This document shows positions 9,671 to 18,549 of a DNA stretch of 64,000 bases, in pieces. Position 1 is the first letter of the stretch, and the number at the start of each line of letters is the position of its first letter. The notes below the pieces were generated by a model that was given only the letters and a program-made list of their open reading frames with translations, had not been told where the DNA came from and ran no database searches. This DNA is from Rubrivirga sp. SAORIC476 (GTDB lineage: Bacteria > Bacteroidota > Rhodothermia > Rhodothermales > Rubricoccaceae). The translations under genes were made by a program, and so were the position numbers. The stretch spans positions 248,001-312,000 of the forward strand of contig NZ_MVOI01000006.1 in assembly GCF_002283555.1 (NCBI RefSeq), read 5' to 3'.

Positions 9671-10912
9671 ATGACCGCCTCTTCGCCCGGCCTCCTCGCC
9701 CTCCTCTCGCTCTCGCCCGACCTCGCGGCCGGGCTGGGCGTCGCCCTCGGTCTGCTCGTGGGAGCCGCTGCCGCCGGGTGGGTCGTCCGCACGCGGGAGT
9801 GCCGGGCGCGGGCCGCAGTGGAGGCTTCGGACGCACTCCACCGCCGCCTGTTCGATGAGGCCGCGGACGTGATGCTCCTCCACGACACCGACGGGGGGGC
9901 GCTCCGCGTCAACGCCGCGGGCCGGGCCGTGCTCTGCGTGGCGACCGACACGCCGTCGCTCTCTCTGCTCGACGCCGTCGCCGTGGCCGACCGGGCGATG
10001 CTCCGCCGTCACCTCGCCGCGCTGGAGGCCGACGGGCAGGCGCGGTCCGACATCCGCGTGAGCGGCCCCAGCGGCGACCCGATCCTGCTCGACCTCGCGT
10101 CCCGCCTCGTCGGGGAGGACGGTGCGCGGCGGGCGGTGTCGGTCGGGCGCGACGTGGGCGCGCGGCGGGCTCGGGAGGCGGCGCTCGTGGCGGCTCGCGA
10201 CGAGGCCGAGGAAGCGGCGCGCGTCCGCAGCCAGTTCCTGGCGTCGATGAGCCACGAGATCCGGACGCCGCTGACCTCGGTGGTCGGCTTCACGGAGATC
10301 CTGCGCGACGAGGTCGACGAGAGCCAGCGCGGCCTGGTGGACGCCATCGCGGCGGGCGGGCAGCGGCTGCTCTCGACGCTCGACTCGGTGCTGGACCTCG
10401 CCACGCTCGACGCCCGGCGCGAGACGCTGCGCCCGGCGTCGCTGGACGTGGTCGCGGCCGTCGAGAGCGCCATCGAGCAGGCCCGCCCGCAGGCCGAGGC
10501 GCAGGGCCTGACGCTGACTGTCGAGCCCCTCGCCGCGTCCCTACCCGCTACGCTCGACGCCGACGCGCTGGGCCGCATCCTCGCTCACCTCGTGGGCAAC
10601 GCGGTCCGCTACACCGAGGTCGGGAGTGTGACCGTGGAGGTCGACGCCGACGCCGACGCGGTCGCGATCCGCGTCATCGACACGGGCATCGGCATCCCTG
10701 AGGCGGCCATGGCGACGTTGTTCGACGGGTTCAAGTCGCCGGGGCAGGGACAGGGCTTCGGTCTGGCGATCACGCAGCGGCTCGTCCACCTGATGGGCGG
10801 CACGGTGTCCGTCGAGAGCCGGTGGCGCGCGGGCACGGCCGTGACGGTGGTGCTCCCGCGCGGCGACGCGACGCCGACGGAGGCGCCGCAGACGGCAGAG
10901 GCCCTGGCGTAG
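9671..10912 (+). CDS. PAS sensor histidine kinase
   Basis: A 413-residue kinase that begins two bases after the stop of the OB-fold kinase, suggesting coupled expression and possibly a joint sensing complex. One transmembrane helix (about 15-38) has almost no periplasmic domain, so the partner may supply the sensor. A PAS domain spans about 50-165, HisKA has His195 in MSHEIRTPLTSVVGFTEIL, and the ATPase domain shows LVGNAVRYTE and DTGIGIPE. It lacks a receiver domain. The kinase cores of the three kinases in this region are closely similar, pointing to paralogous expansion. Confidence 0.87.
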   Translation: MTASSPGLLALLSLSPDLAAGLGVALGLLVGAAAAGWVVRTRECRARAAVEASDALHRRLFDEAADVMLLHDTDGGALRVNAAGRAVLCVATDTPSLSLLDAVAVADRAMLRRHLAALEADGQARSDIRVSGPSGDPILLDLASRLVGEDGARRAVSVGRDVGARRAREAALVAARDEAEEAARVRSQFLASMSHEIRTPLTSVVGFTEILRDEVDESQRGLVDAIAAGGQRLLSTLDSVLDLATLDARRETLRPASLDVVAAVESAIEQARPQAEAQGLTLTVEPLAASLPATLDADALGRILAHLVGNAVRYTEVGSVTVEVDADADAVAIRVIDTGIGIPEAAMATLFDGFKSPGQGQGFGLAITQRLVHLMGGTVSVESRWRAGTAVTVVLPRGDATPTEAPQTAEALA

Positions 10913-10918
10913 CTCGGG

Positions 10919-11566
10919 TCAGCGCCAGTATCCGAACCAACTCCCGCCGAAGTCCCGGTCGAACCGCTCCTTCGAGTCGAACGAGAGCCGGAGGGTGTCG
11001 GGGGTGAGCACCCCGAACGGGTCGTGCGGCCCGAGCAGGTCGAGGACGGCGGCCACGCATGCCTCCCTTCGAGCCTCGGCCTCGGTCACCTGGGCGTCGG
11101 TGTGGACGAACACGACGATCCCGTCGAAGCACGTCTTGACGCCCCACAAGTCGGGCACGCCCGCGTCCCGGATGCGGGCCTCCAGGTCCGCCTCGGTCAC
11201 GCGGCCGACCGCCTCCCACCGGGCGAGCGGAGCGAACGCGGCGAACACCACGAACAGGTCGGTGGTGGAGTAGCGGAGGCGTGAGGCCCAGCCGAGGAGG
11301 CTCTTGAAGCGGTCCGCGATGGCGGCCTGGGCCTCCCGGTCGAATCCGGCGCCGTCCCGGAAGGGCACCACATCGTCCTCGTCCCAGACGAGGACCTGGA
11401 GCCGCGGGCGCCCGTGGAGGGACCGGTCGTGGACGACGTTGACCACGCGCACGCCCCAGGTCGCCTCGACGGCGGCGGCCAGCCGGTCGAACGGGGGGCC
11501 GAGGCGGGCCTCCCCGCGCAGGAGGCGCACGGTGGCGGCGTACTCCGGATCCTTTGGTGAGGTCAC
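10919..11566 (-). CDS. Conserved hypothetical protein
   Basis: A 215-residue soluble protein with no signal peptide or membrane helix and no family I recognise. Charged and aromatic segments such as LQVLVWDEDDVVPFRDG, FKSLLGWASRLRYSTTDLFV and the C-terminal FDRDFGGSWFGYWR suggest a folded alpha/beta domain. It ends 7 bp from the end of the convergent kinase gene and begins 6 bp after purL ends, so it may be translated from the purL transcript. Confidence 0.6.
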   Translation of the reverse strand: MTSPKDPEYAATVRLLRGEARLGPPFDRLAAAVEATWGVRVVNVVHDRSLHGRPRLQVLVWDEDDVVPFRDGAGFDREAQAAIADRFKSLLGWASRLRYSTTDLFVVFAAFAPLARWEAVGRVTEADLEARIRDAGVPDLWGVKTCFDGIVVFVHTDAQVTEAEARREACVAAVLDLLGPHDPFGVLTPDTLRLSFDSKERFDRDFGGSWFGYWR

Positions 11567-11572
11567 CCCGCG

Positions 11573-13897
11573 CTAGACCGCCGCGACGGCCTCGCCCATG
11601 GCGCGCGGGATGGCCGTGTCGTAGGGCTCGCGGAGGGCCTCGACCGCTACGTCCACCACGCGCTCGGCGCCGACCGAGATCACGAGCCCGCCATCGGTGA
11701 CGGTGCCGATGGGCGTCGCCTGCGCGCCGTGCTCGGCGACCAGGGCGCGGACTGCCTCGGCGTCGTCGGGGGCGACGGAGAGCACGATGCGGCTCTGGGC
11801 CTCGCCGAACAGGACGGCGTCGAGCCGGGCGCCCGAGTCGGGGAGGGCCACCTCGGCGCCCAGGCCGGCGAAGACGCACGACTCGGCCAGCGAAACCGCC
11901 AGCCCGCCGTCGGCCACGTCGTGGGCGCTGCGGACGAGCCCGGCGCGGATGGCGGCCAGCACGGCGGCCTGGATGGCGCGCTCCTCGTCGAGGTCGAGGT
12001 GGGGCGCGTCGCCCTCGGTGCGGCCGTGGACGGTCGCGAGCAGCTCGCTGCCCTCGATGCCGCCCGTCTGCCACCAGCCGGCCGGGGAGACGAGCATCAG
12101 CACGTCGTCGGGGGCGGCGAAGGCCGCCGTCGTCGTGTGCGCCTCGACGTCCGCCACGAGCCCGACCATCCCGATGGTGGGCGTCGGGAAGATGGCGCTG
12201 TCCGGGTTCTCGTTGTAGAAGCTCACGTTGCCGCCCGTGACCGGCGTCTCGAAGGCGCGGCAGGCGTCGCCCATCCCGCCGACGGCCTCGGTGAACTGCC
12301 AGTAGACCTCCGGCTTGTAGGGGTTGCCGAAGTTGAGGCAGTTGGTGACGGCCAGCGGCTCGCCGCCCGCGCAGACGACGTTGCGCGCCGCCTCGGCGAC
12401 CGCGATCCGACCTCCGCGGCGCGGGTTGAGGTAGACGTAGCGGCCGTTGCAGTCGGTCTTCATCGCCAGCCCGCGCTCGCCGCCCTCGCTTCCGGTCGTG
12501 CCCTTGAGGCGGATCACCGCCGCGTCGGTCGGGCCGGGCCCGGCGACCGTGTTGGTGCGCACCTCGGTGTCGTACTGCTCGAACACCCAGCGCTTGGACG
12601 CGATGTTGGGCGCGCCCATCAGCGCGACGAGCGTGTCGCCGGCCGTCTCCTCGGTCACGTCCGGGATCGCGCCGAGGTCGGCGGTCTGGGTCCGGTCGAG
12701 GTAGGTCGGGCGGGAGGTCTCGCGGTGGTAGACCGGCGCGCCGCCGCCCAGCACCAGCGACTCCGCCGGGACGTCGACCACCAGGTCGCCGTGCCAGAAC
12801 ACGCGGACGCGCTCCGTGTCGGTGACGACGCCGATCTGGACCGCGTGCAGGTCCCACTTCTCGAAGACGGCCTCGACCTCGGCCTCGCGGCCTTTCTCGA
12901 CCACCACCAGCATCCGCTCCTGGCTCTCCGAGAGCAGAATCTCGTAGGGCGTCATGCCGGTCTCGCGCTGGGGCGTCTTCTCCAGCTGGAGGTCCATCCC
13001 GACGCCGCCCTTCTCGCTCATCTCGCACGACGAGCACGTGATGCCCGCCGCGCCCATGTCCTGCATCCCGACGACCGCGCCGGTCCGGATGGCCTCCAGC
13101 GTCGCCTCCAGCAGCAGCTTCTCGGTGAACGGGTCGCCCACCTGGACGTTGGGGCGCATCGCGTCCGAGTCCTCCGACAGCTCGACCGAGGCGAACGTGG
13201 CACCGTGAATGCCGTCGCGGCCGGTCGCACTGCCGACGATGAACACGGGGTTGCCGACGCCCTCGGCGGTCGCGCTGACAGTCTCGCCCACCTTGACGAT
13301 GCCGACCGACATGGCGTTGACCAGCGGGTTGCCCTCGTAGGCCGGGTCGAACACGACCTCGCCGCCGACGGTCGGCACGCCGAACGAGTTGCCGTAGCCG
13401 CCGATGCCGCGCACGACGCCGTCGAACAGGAACCGGACGCGCGGGTTGTCCAGGCTCCCGAAGCGGAGCGAGTTGAGGCTCGCGATCGGCCGCGCGCCCA
13501 TCGTGAAGATGTCCCGCTGGATGCCGCCGACGCCCGTCGCGGCACCCTGGTAGGGCTCGACGGCCGACGGGTGGTTGTGGCTCTCGATCTTGAACGCCAC
13601 CGCCAGCCCGTCGCCGATGTCGACCAGCCCGGCGTTCTCGTCGCCCGCAGCGGCCAGCAGCTTCTCGCCGTCGCGCGGGAGCGTCTTCAGGAGCGCGATC
13701 GAGTTCTTGTACGAGCAGTGCTCGGACCACATGACCGAGTAGATGCCGAGCTCGGCATAGGTCGGTGTCCGTCCGAGGATGTCGAGGACGCGGGCGTACT
13801 CGTCGTCGGTGAGGCCGTGCTCGGTAGCGAGGGCGGGCGTGATCTCGGGGTCGGCGGGGAGCGACTGGGGCGTGCCCGTGGACGGGATCTGCGACAT
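11573..13897 (-). CDS. purL: Phosphoribosylformylglycinamidine synthase subunit PurL
   Basis: A 774-residue enzyme of purine synthesis converting FGAR to FGAM with ATP and PurQ-delivered ammonia. The length and motifs fit the small-type PurL that works with PurS and Pur[21 protein letters not shown] at the N-terminus, [26 protein letters not shown] and [10 protein letters not shown], repeated in the second half ([21 protein letters not shown]). The start ATG 13897 ([12 protein letters not shown]) is preferred to one 45 codons upstream that reads low-complexity basic residues. purS and purQ are not in the window. Confidence 0.96.
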   Translation of the reverse strand: MSQIPSTGTPQSLPADPEITPALATEHGLTDDEYARVLDILGRTPTYAELGIYSVMWSEHCSYKNSIALLKTLPRDGEKLLAAAGDENAGLVDIGDGLAVAFKIESHNHPSAVEPYQGAATGVGGIQRDIFTMGARPIASLNSLRFGSLDNPRVRFLFDGVVRGIGGYGNSFGVPTVGGEVVFDPAYEGNPLVNAMSVGIVKVGETVSATAEGVGNPVFIVGSATGRDGIHGATFASVELSEDSDAMRPNVQVGDPFTEKLLLEATLEAIRTGAVVGMQDMGAAGITCSSCEMSEKGGVGMDLQLEKTPQRETGMTPYEILLSESQERMLVVVEKGREAEVEAVFEKWDLHAVQIGVVTDTERVRVFWHGDLVVDVPAESLVLGGGAPVYHRETSRPTYLDRTQTADLGAIPDVTEETAGDTLVALMGAPNIASKRWVFEQYDTEVRTNTVAGPGPTDAAVIRLKGTTGSEGGERGLAMKTDCNGRYVYLNPRRGGRIAVAEAARNVVCAGGEPLAVTNCLNFGNPYKPEVYWQFTEAVGGMGDACRAFETPVTGGNVSFYNENPDSAIFPTPTIGMVGLVADVEAHTTTAAFAAPDDVLMLVSPAGWWQTGGIEGSELLATVHGRTEGDAPHLDLDEERAIQAAVLAAIRAGLVRSAHDVADGGLAVSLAESCVFAGLGAEVALPDSGARLDAVLFGEAQSRIVLSVAPDDAEAVRALVAEHGAQATPIGTVTDGGLVISVGAERVVDVAVEALREPYDTAIPRAMGEAVAAV

Positions 13898-14043
13898 CGG
13901 AGCGGGGCGGAGGAAGGTCCGAAAGGTACCGGCGCGCGCCGCGCGCTGGGCTCCCGATCGGGGCGTGTGCTTGCCATACGCGCCCTTTGCCGTATCTCCA
14001 TTGTGGCCCCGGCCGCTTTTTCCCTCACCCACCCACCGCTGCC

Positions 14044-14430
14044 ATGGATTGGTACCTCAACGTCCTTCAGAACCACTACTTCGACTTCGAAGGTCGCGCG
14101 CGCCGGAAGGAGTTCTGGATGTTCGCGCTGATCAACTTCGCGATCTCGATCGTCATCACGATCGTCGTGGGTGTCGTCTCCGACTCGCTGGCCTCGATCG
14201 TCTCGATGCTCTACTCGCTGGCCGTGATGCTGCCGTCCATCGGCCTGGGCGTGCGACGCCTCCACGACACCGGGCGGACAGGCTGGCTCGCACTGCTGGC
14301 TCTGATCCCGCTGGTCAACCTCGTCCTGATCTACTTCTTCGTGCTGGAGGGCGATGCGGGACCCAACGAGTACGGCCCCGACCCGAAGGGTGGCTTCGAC
14401 GACATGCCGGGCTCGGGCGACCTGTTCTGA
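14044..14430 (+). CDS. DUF805 family small membrane protein
   Basis: A 128-residue inner-membrane protein. [27 protein letters not shown] is the DUF805 signature (aromatic/arginine-rich start), followed by three to four helices ([54 protein letters not shown]) and the tail [11 protein letters not shown] typical of this family. Its function is not known; some members sit beside stress genes. ATG 14044 was chosen because it begins the conserved motif. A strong bidirectional hairpin follows at 14441-14468. Confidence 0.9.
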   Translation: MDWYLNVLQNHYFDFEGRARRKEFWMFALINFAISIVITIVVGVVSDSLASIVSMLYSLAVMLPSIGLGVRRLHDTGRTGWLALLALIPLVNLVLIYFFVLEGDAGPNEYGPDPKGGFDDMPGSGDLF

Positions 14431-14440
14431 CCCGGTCCCT

Positions 14441-14468
14441 CCCGCCTCGGGGGGCGCCCCGAGGCGGG
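14441..14468. terminator. Bidirectional hairpin between convergent genes
   Basis: A perfect 12-bp inverted repeat (CCCGCCTCGGGG / CCCCGAGGCGGG, 4-nt loop) sits between the convergent DUF805 and glycosyltransferase stops. There is no U-run on either side. It is also the best copy of a palindrome family that recurs through the window (CCTCGG core). Confidence 0.6.
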
Positions 14469-14473
14469 GGCGG

Positions 14474-15643
14474 TCAGACGCCCGAACGTCGCGCGGGGCG
14501 GACCGTCGGCACGTCGGCCGTTCGCTGGCCGTCGCCCGCGCCGTCGCCGCCGACGGGGGAGCGTCCGGCGGCCTCCTCGATGGCGCCGACGGCGCGGGCC
14601 TCGGCCTTCGCCACCCACGCCCGGAACGATGTGGGGTCTGGCGCCGGGCCGTCGAGGAGGGCCAGCAGCGGGTCGAGGTCGAGCACGTCCGACCGGACGC
14701 CCGCGCCGACGGCCTCGGCGTCGACGGCGTTGCAGCGCTGCTCGTAGTGGCCCGGCGTCGGCACCATGAGAGCGGGCGTGCCGAGCCACATCGCCTCGGA
14801 GACGGTCTCGAAGCCCGCCGTGCAGACGACGCCGCGGGCCGCCGCCATCCGCTGGAGGAAGGCCGTTCCGCTGAGTCCGTGGAAGGTGAGCGACGGGCTG
14901 TGGGCGTGTGGCGCCATCGCCGCGAACGTGTGGATCCGGACCTCCGGGTGACGGTCGCTCCAGGCGACCAGCTGAGGGGCCATCGCGGGCTCCATCAGGT
15001 AGACGAGGATCGAGCCGTCGCAGGGCACGTCGGCGAGGGTGGCCAACTGAGGGCGGAGCAGGGGCGGCGTCACGCGCGTGGCGCCGTGGTCCGGGGCGTC
15101 GTAGAAGGAGAGCGCGAGCCGGCTCGCGGCGCCGGAGCCGACCAACGCCGTGTAGCCCTGCATGGCGACGCGCTGGAGTGGCTGGCCGGGCAGGAGCGGG
15201 TACTCCGGGTGGTCGGTCATGAACTGGTGCCCGACCGCCACGACGGGCGCGTCGGTGCCGCGCAGGACCGCGTGGAGGCCCATCAACCCCTCGTAGAAGT
15301 TGACCACCACGTCCGGTTCGAGGCGGTCGAGGGTCGCCGTGATGCGGTCCAGGCTGGGCGCGTAGCGCCGCGCGTGCCACAGGTTGACGGCCAGCGTCGC
15401 CAGCGGGCGGATCCGGCCGTCGCCGTCGGCCACGAAGCCGGGGCTCTCGACCGTCTCGACGCGCGCGCCGAGGTCGCGGCGGAAGAAGTCCGGCACGTCG
15501 CCCCAGCGGCTCGTGCCCGCCAGCGCGCCGACGACCTGGTGGCCGCGGCGGCGCAGCATGGCGGCCAGCGCGAGCGCCTGCGTGAGGTGACCGCGCCCCT
15601 CGCCCTGGACGGCGAAGAGGACGCGCAGCGGGGCGGGCGTCAT
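14474..15643 (-). CDS. Glycosyltransferase, MurG/MJ1255-like
   Basis: A 389-residue GT-B-fold glycosyltransferase. The N-terminal VLFAVQGEGRGHLTQALALA is the nucleotide-sugar transferase loop seen in MurG-like and MJ1255-type enzymes; the C-terminal donor-binding part reads FHGLSGTAFLQRMAAARGVV, then GFETVSEAMWLGTPALMVPTPGHYEQRCNA, matching the family E-x7-E/H-x-Q pattern. The last 25 residues are disordered. The start codon overlaps the stop of the upstream phosphoesterase gene by four bases (ATGA), so the two form an operon, probably in cell-envelope glycolipid synthesis. Donor and acceptor are unknown. Confidence 0.85.
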   Translation of the reverse strand: MTPAPLRVLFAVQGEGRGHLTQALALAAMLRRRGHQVVGALAGTSRWGDVPDFFRRDLGARVETVESPGFVADGDGRIRPLATLAVNLWHARRYAPSLDRITATLDRLEPDVVVNFYEGLMGLHAVLRGTDAPVVAVGHQFMTDHPEYPLLPGQPLQRVAMQGYTALVGSGAASRLALSFYDAPDHGATRVTPPLLRPQLATLADVPCDGSILVYLMEPAMAPQLVAWSDRHPEVRIHTFAAMAPHAHSPSLTFHGLSGTAFLQRMAAARGVVCTAGFETVSEAMWLGTPALMVPTPGHYEQRCNAVDAEAVGAGVRSDVLDLDPLLALLDGPAPDPTSFRAWVAKAEARAVGAIEEAAGRSPVGGDGAGDGQRTADVPTVRPARRSGV

Positions 15644-16500
15644 CGGTCCGTCAGGGCGAGCGGGAGGCCGACCCCGGCCGCCTCGGCGGCGAGCGCGAGG
15701 CGGGGCGGCAAGGAGTGGGCGAGGCCGTCCCCGCGGGTCGCCACCGTGGGCGTGAGGACGCCCGTCCAGCGGACGATCTCCAGGCGGCCGTCGTGGTGCT
15801 CGACCAGCGCGGTGCAGTTCTCGACCCAGTCGCCGCAGTTGGCGTAGAGCGTCGTCCGGTCGCCGGTCGCGATCTCGCGCACCTCGGGCCGGTGGATGTG
15901 GCCGCACACGACCCCGTCGACGCCCCGCTCGGCGGCCAGCGCGGCGACGGCCTCCTCGAACCGGTCCACGTACTGGAGGGCCTTCTTCGTCCGGTCCTTG
16001 AGGGCGGCGGCCAGCGACCAGTACGGCCGCCCCATCCGCTCGCGGACGTGCGCCACGACCGTGTTGAGCGCCAGCGACAGTTCGTAGGCCCGCGCGCCGA
16101 CCGTGCTCAGCCACGGGGCCAGCCGCACGACGCCGTCGAACTCGTCGCCGTGGAGCACCAGCAGGCGCCGCCCGTCGGCCGTCCGGTGGATCCACTCGCG
16201 CTGGACGAGGATGCCGCCGAACGTGAGCCCGGCGAACTGGCGAGCGGCGCCGTCGTGGTTGCCGGGCACGTAGACCATCTCGGCGCCCTTGCGGACCTCC
16301 CGGAGCAGCTTCTGCACCACGTCGTTGTGGGCCTGGGTCCAGTTCCAGGACCGCGCCAGCGCCCAGCCGTCGACGATGTCGCCGACGAGCACCCAGCGCT
16401 CGGCGTCGTGCTGGCGGACAAAGTCGAGCACGCGGTCGGCCTGGCAGCCGCGCATGCCGAGGTGGAGGTCGGACAGGAAGATCGTCCGGTAGGTCGTCAT
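15640..16500 (-). CDS. UDP-2,3-diacylglucosamine diphosphatase-like metallophosphoesterase
   Basis: A 286-residue calcineurin-like phosphoesterase. The metal motifs are all present: SDLHLG (residues 9-14), GDIVDGW, GNHD, HGDEFD and GHIHRPEV. The length and GDIVDGWALARSWNW resemble the LpxH-like family, which hydrolyses UDP-2,3-diacylglucosamine in lipid A synthesis, although many Bacteroidota carry paralogues acting elsewhere. ATG 16500 (MTTYRTIFLSDLHLG) is preferred to upstream in-frame starts that read non-conserved sequence. It overlaps the downstream glycosyltransferase by 4 bp, supporting a shared role in envelope lipids. Confidence 0.85.
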   Translation of the reverse strand: MTTYRTIFLSDLHLGMRGCQADRVLDFVRQHDAERWVLVGDIVDGWALARSWNWTQAHNDVVQKLLREVRKGAEMVYVPGNHDGAARQFAGLTFGGILVQREWIHRTADGRRLLVLHGDEFDGVVRLAPWLSTVGARAYELSLALNTVVAHVRERMGRPYWSLAAALKDRTKKALQYVDRFEEAVAALAAERGVDGVVCGHIHRPEVREIATGDRTTLYANCGDWVENCTALVEHHDGRLEIVRWTGVLTPTVATRGDGLAHSLPPRLALAAEAAGVGLPLALTDR

Positions 16501-16688
16501 TCGGGATCCGGGGGGGAGGCTTCCAAAGTGGCCCTCACGCCCTGGAAACGGATAACCCGAGTGCGACCGGAGCGTTACGCTACCGTGTCGGGCGACAGGG
16601 CCCGCCGGGCCTCGGTGGCGCCCATGCGACGGCGCCTCGACCCGATCCCCGCCTCGGCACCGAGACAGGGGGAGCGTGCCAAACGAGC

Positions 16689-16723
16689 GAGCGCCGGCCC
16701 CCTCCCACAGAGGGCCGGCGCTC
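16689..16723. terminator. Hairpin terminator
   Basis: A perfect 12-bp stem (GAGCGCCGGCCC / GGGCCGGCGCTC) with an 11-nt loop lies just downstream of the T9SS cargo gene stop (16771, minus strand) and upstream of the phosphoesterase. There is no clear U-run. It probably ends the TonB receptor / T9SS cargo transcript. Confidence 0.6.
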
Positions 16724-16770
16724 TGGCTCAGTCGCGGCGAGTGACGGGCCACCGCGGCCGAGGTTCGAGG

Positions 16771-18519
16771 CTAGCGGATCACGGTCACCGTGCGCGTCGC
16801 CGCGGCGTCCTCGCCCTGGAGGCGGAGGACGTAGACGCCCGCGGGGAGGTCCGCCGTGGCGACCGAGGCGGTCGCGTCGCCCGCGCCGAACGTGCCCTCG
16901 GCGACGACGGCGACCCGACGGCCGACCACGTCGTAGAGCGCGATCTGGACGCGCTGGGCACGGTCGAGCGAGAAGCGCACCGTCGCGTCCCCGCGCGTCG
17001 GGTTCGGACCCACGGAGAGCGCGAAGGCCGCGGCTGCGGGGCCACCGGCCGTGGCGACCGACTGGCCCGAAAGCGTGCCGTTCTGGTAGAGCGCCGTCCA
17101 CCCACCGAGCCACGTCGCGTTGGACGCGTCCCCGGCCGACGAGGTCGGCGCGAAGGCGCCGCGGTAGTCGACCGGCGTGAAGAAGGCGTCGCCCGCGAGG
17201 GCGTTGCCCGTGAACGACGCGCCGGTGGCGGCCGCACCTGCGGCGAGCGGGCGCGGGTCGAGCCCGGACTCACGGTCGACGTTGGCCAGCTGGGGGTCGG
17301 CGATGGCGTTCGCCCCGGCCACGGCGGCCTCGATGGCCTGCTGGCGCGCGGCGCTGTTGTCCGAGTCGTCGTCCACGAGGTCGGCGAACGTGGTCCCTGC
17401 GCCGAACCCGAAGAACAGGTTGTTGGCGATGATCAGGTCGTCGGTGCCCTCGACGTTGCTGCCGAAGCGGTTCTCGGTGTCCTCGCCGGAGGAGAGGGCC
17501 TCCAGGTTGAGCGCCGAGCCGGGGTAGTCGGTGAAGATCGAGTTGTAGATCCGCCCGCCCGTGTTGTCGCGGAGCTGCATGGCGGCCGAGTTGCCGTCCT
17601 CGCCGAGCTGGGTGTCGTCGGCGCCGATACCGGCGCCGATGCAGGTGATGTTGGAGTAGACCGGGTTCGAGAACGGGGTCGCATCCTCGCCGCCGAGGCT
17701 GGAGACGCCGCCGTCGTTCTCGAAGCAGCGCCCGGCGTCGTTGCCCGGGTTGTTGATCGAGAGGCCGAACTGGAACTTGCCGCGGAAGCCGCGATCCGTG
17801 TCGAACGTGTCGTCACCGGAGAAGGCGCCGACGAGCCACTTGGCCTGGGCCGTGCCGCCGAAGAACTCGAAGGCGTCGTCCGAGTTGGCGTACACCTCGA
17901 CGTACTCGATGACCGTCCCGCGGCCGACCGCGCCGAACGTCATGCCGTTGATCTCGGAGTCGGGCTCGAAGCCGAAGCCGCCGTGGCGGACCGAGACGTA
18001 GCGGATCGAGCCCGACGAGTCGTCGTCGTCACAGACGAACGTGGTGCCGTCGCAGCCGAAGCGTGTGTCGTCCGAGGCCGGGACGCCCTCGATGTTGTTG
18101 ATGGCAGGCGTCGAGTTGGTGGTCGCGCGGCCGAGCACGATCAGGCCGCCCCACTCGGAGCGGTCGTCCGGCCCGAGGTCGTTCGGGTCGTCCACGTTGT
18201 CCGCCTCGGCCGTCATGATGATGGGCGCCTCGGCCGAGCCGTTCGCGATGAGGTCGGCGTCGACCATGACGACGAGGCCGGAGGCGAGGTCGCCGGTGCT
18301 GGCGCTCGGCACGGCCTTGCCCTTGACCACGACTCCCTCCTGGATGGTCAGCGTGACGCCGGGGCGGACGAAGATGAGGCCGTCGAGGAGGTAGACCCCG
18401 CCCGTGGTCCACGTCGTGTTGGTGGTGATGTCGGACGAGACCGTGGCGGTCGGGGCCTGGGCCAGCGCCGGGAAGGCGATCAGGAGCGCCAGGGCGGCGG
18501 TCGTAGCGAAGCGAAGCAT
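16771..18519 (-). CDS. T9SS-exported protein with C-terminal sorting domain
   Basis: A 582-residue secreted protein: signal peptide (MLRFATTAALALLIAFPALAQ), a large region of irregular repeats rich in Asp/Asn/Gly (DGLIFVRPGVTLTIQEGVVV, EVYANSDDAFEFFGGTAQAK) consistent with a right-handed beta-helix, and a type IX sorting domain in the last 85 residues (LSVGPNPTRGDATVRFSL ... LPAGVYVLRLQ). Such proteins cross the outer membrane through SprA and are cell-attached or released. It lies 30 bp downstream of a TonB-dependent receptor on the same strand, a pairing often seen for nutrient capture. The ligand is not evident. Confidence 0.85.
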   Translation of the reverse strand: MLRFATTAALALLIAFPALAQAPTATVSSDITTNTTWTTGGVYLLDGLIFVRPGVTLTIQEGVVVKGKAVPSASTGDLASGLVVMVDADLIANGSAEAPIIMTAEADNVDDPNDLGPDDRSEWGGLIVLGRATTNSTPAINNIEGVPASDDTRFGCDGTTFVCDDDDSSGSIRYVSVRHGGFGFEPDSEINGMTFGAVGRGTVIEYVEVYANSDDAFEFFGGTAQAKWLVGAFSGDDTFDTDRGFRGKFQFGLSINNPGNDAGRCFENDGGVSSLGGEDATPFSNPVYSNITCIGAGIGADDTQLGEDGNSAAMQLRDNTGGRIYNSIFTDYPGSALNLEALSSGEDTENRFGSNVEGTDDLIIANNLFFGFGAGTTFADLVDDDSDNSAARQQAIEAAVAGANAIADPQLANVDRESGLDPRPLAAGAAATGASFTGNALAGDAFFTPVDYRGAFAPTSSAGDASNATWLGGWTALYQNGTLSGQSVATAGGPAAAAFALSVGPNPTRGDATVRFSLDRAQRVQIALYDVVGRRVAVVAEGTFGAGDATASVATADLPAGVYVLRLQGEDAAATRTVTVIR

Positions 18520-18549
18520 GGGACGAGAAGGGGGAGGAGAGGGCCCGGA

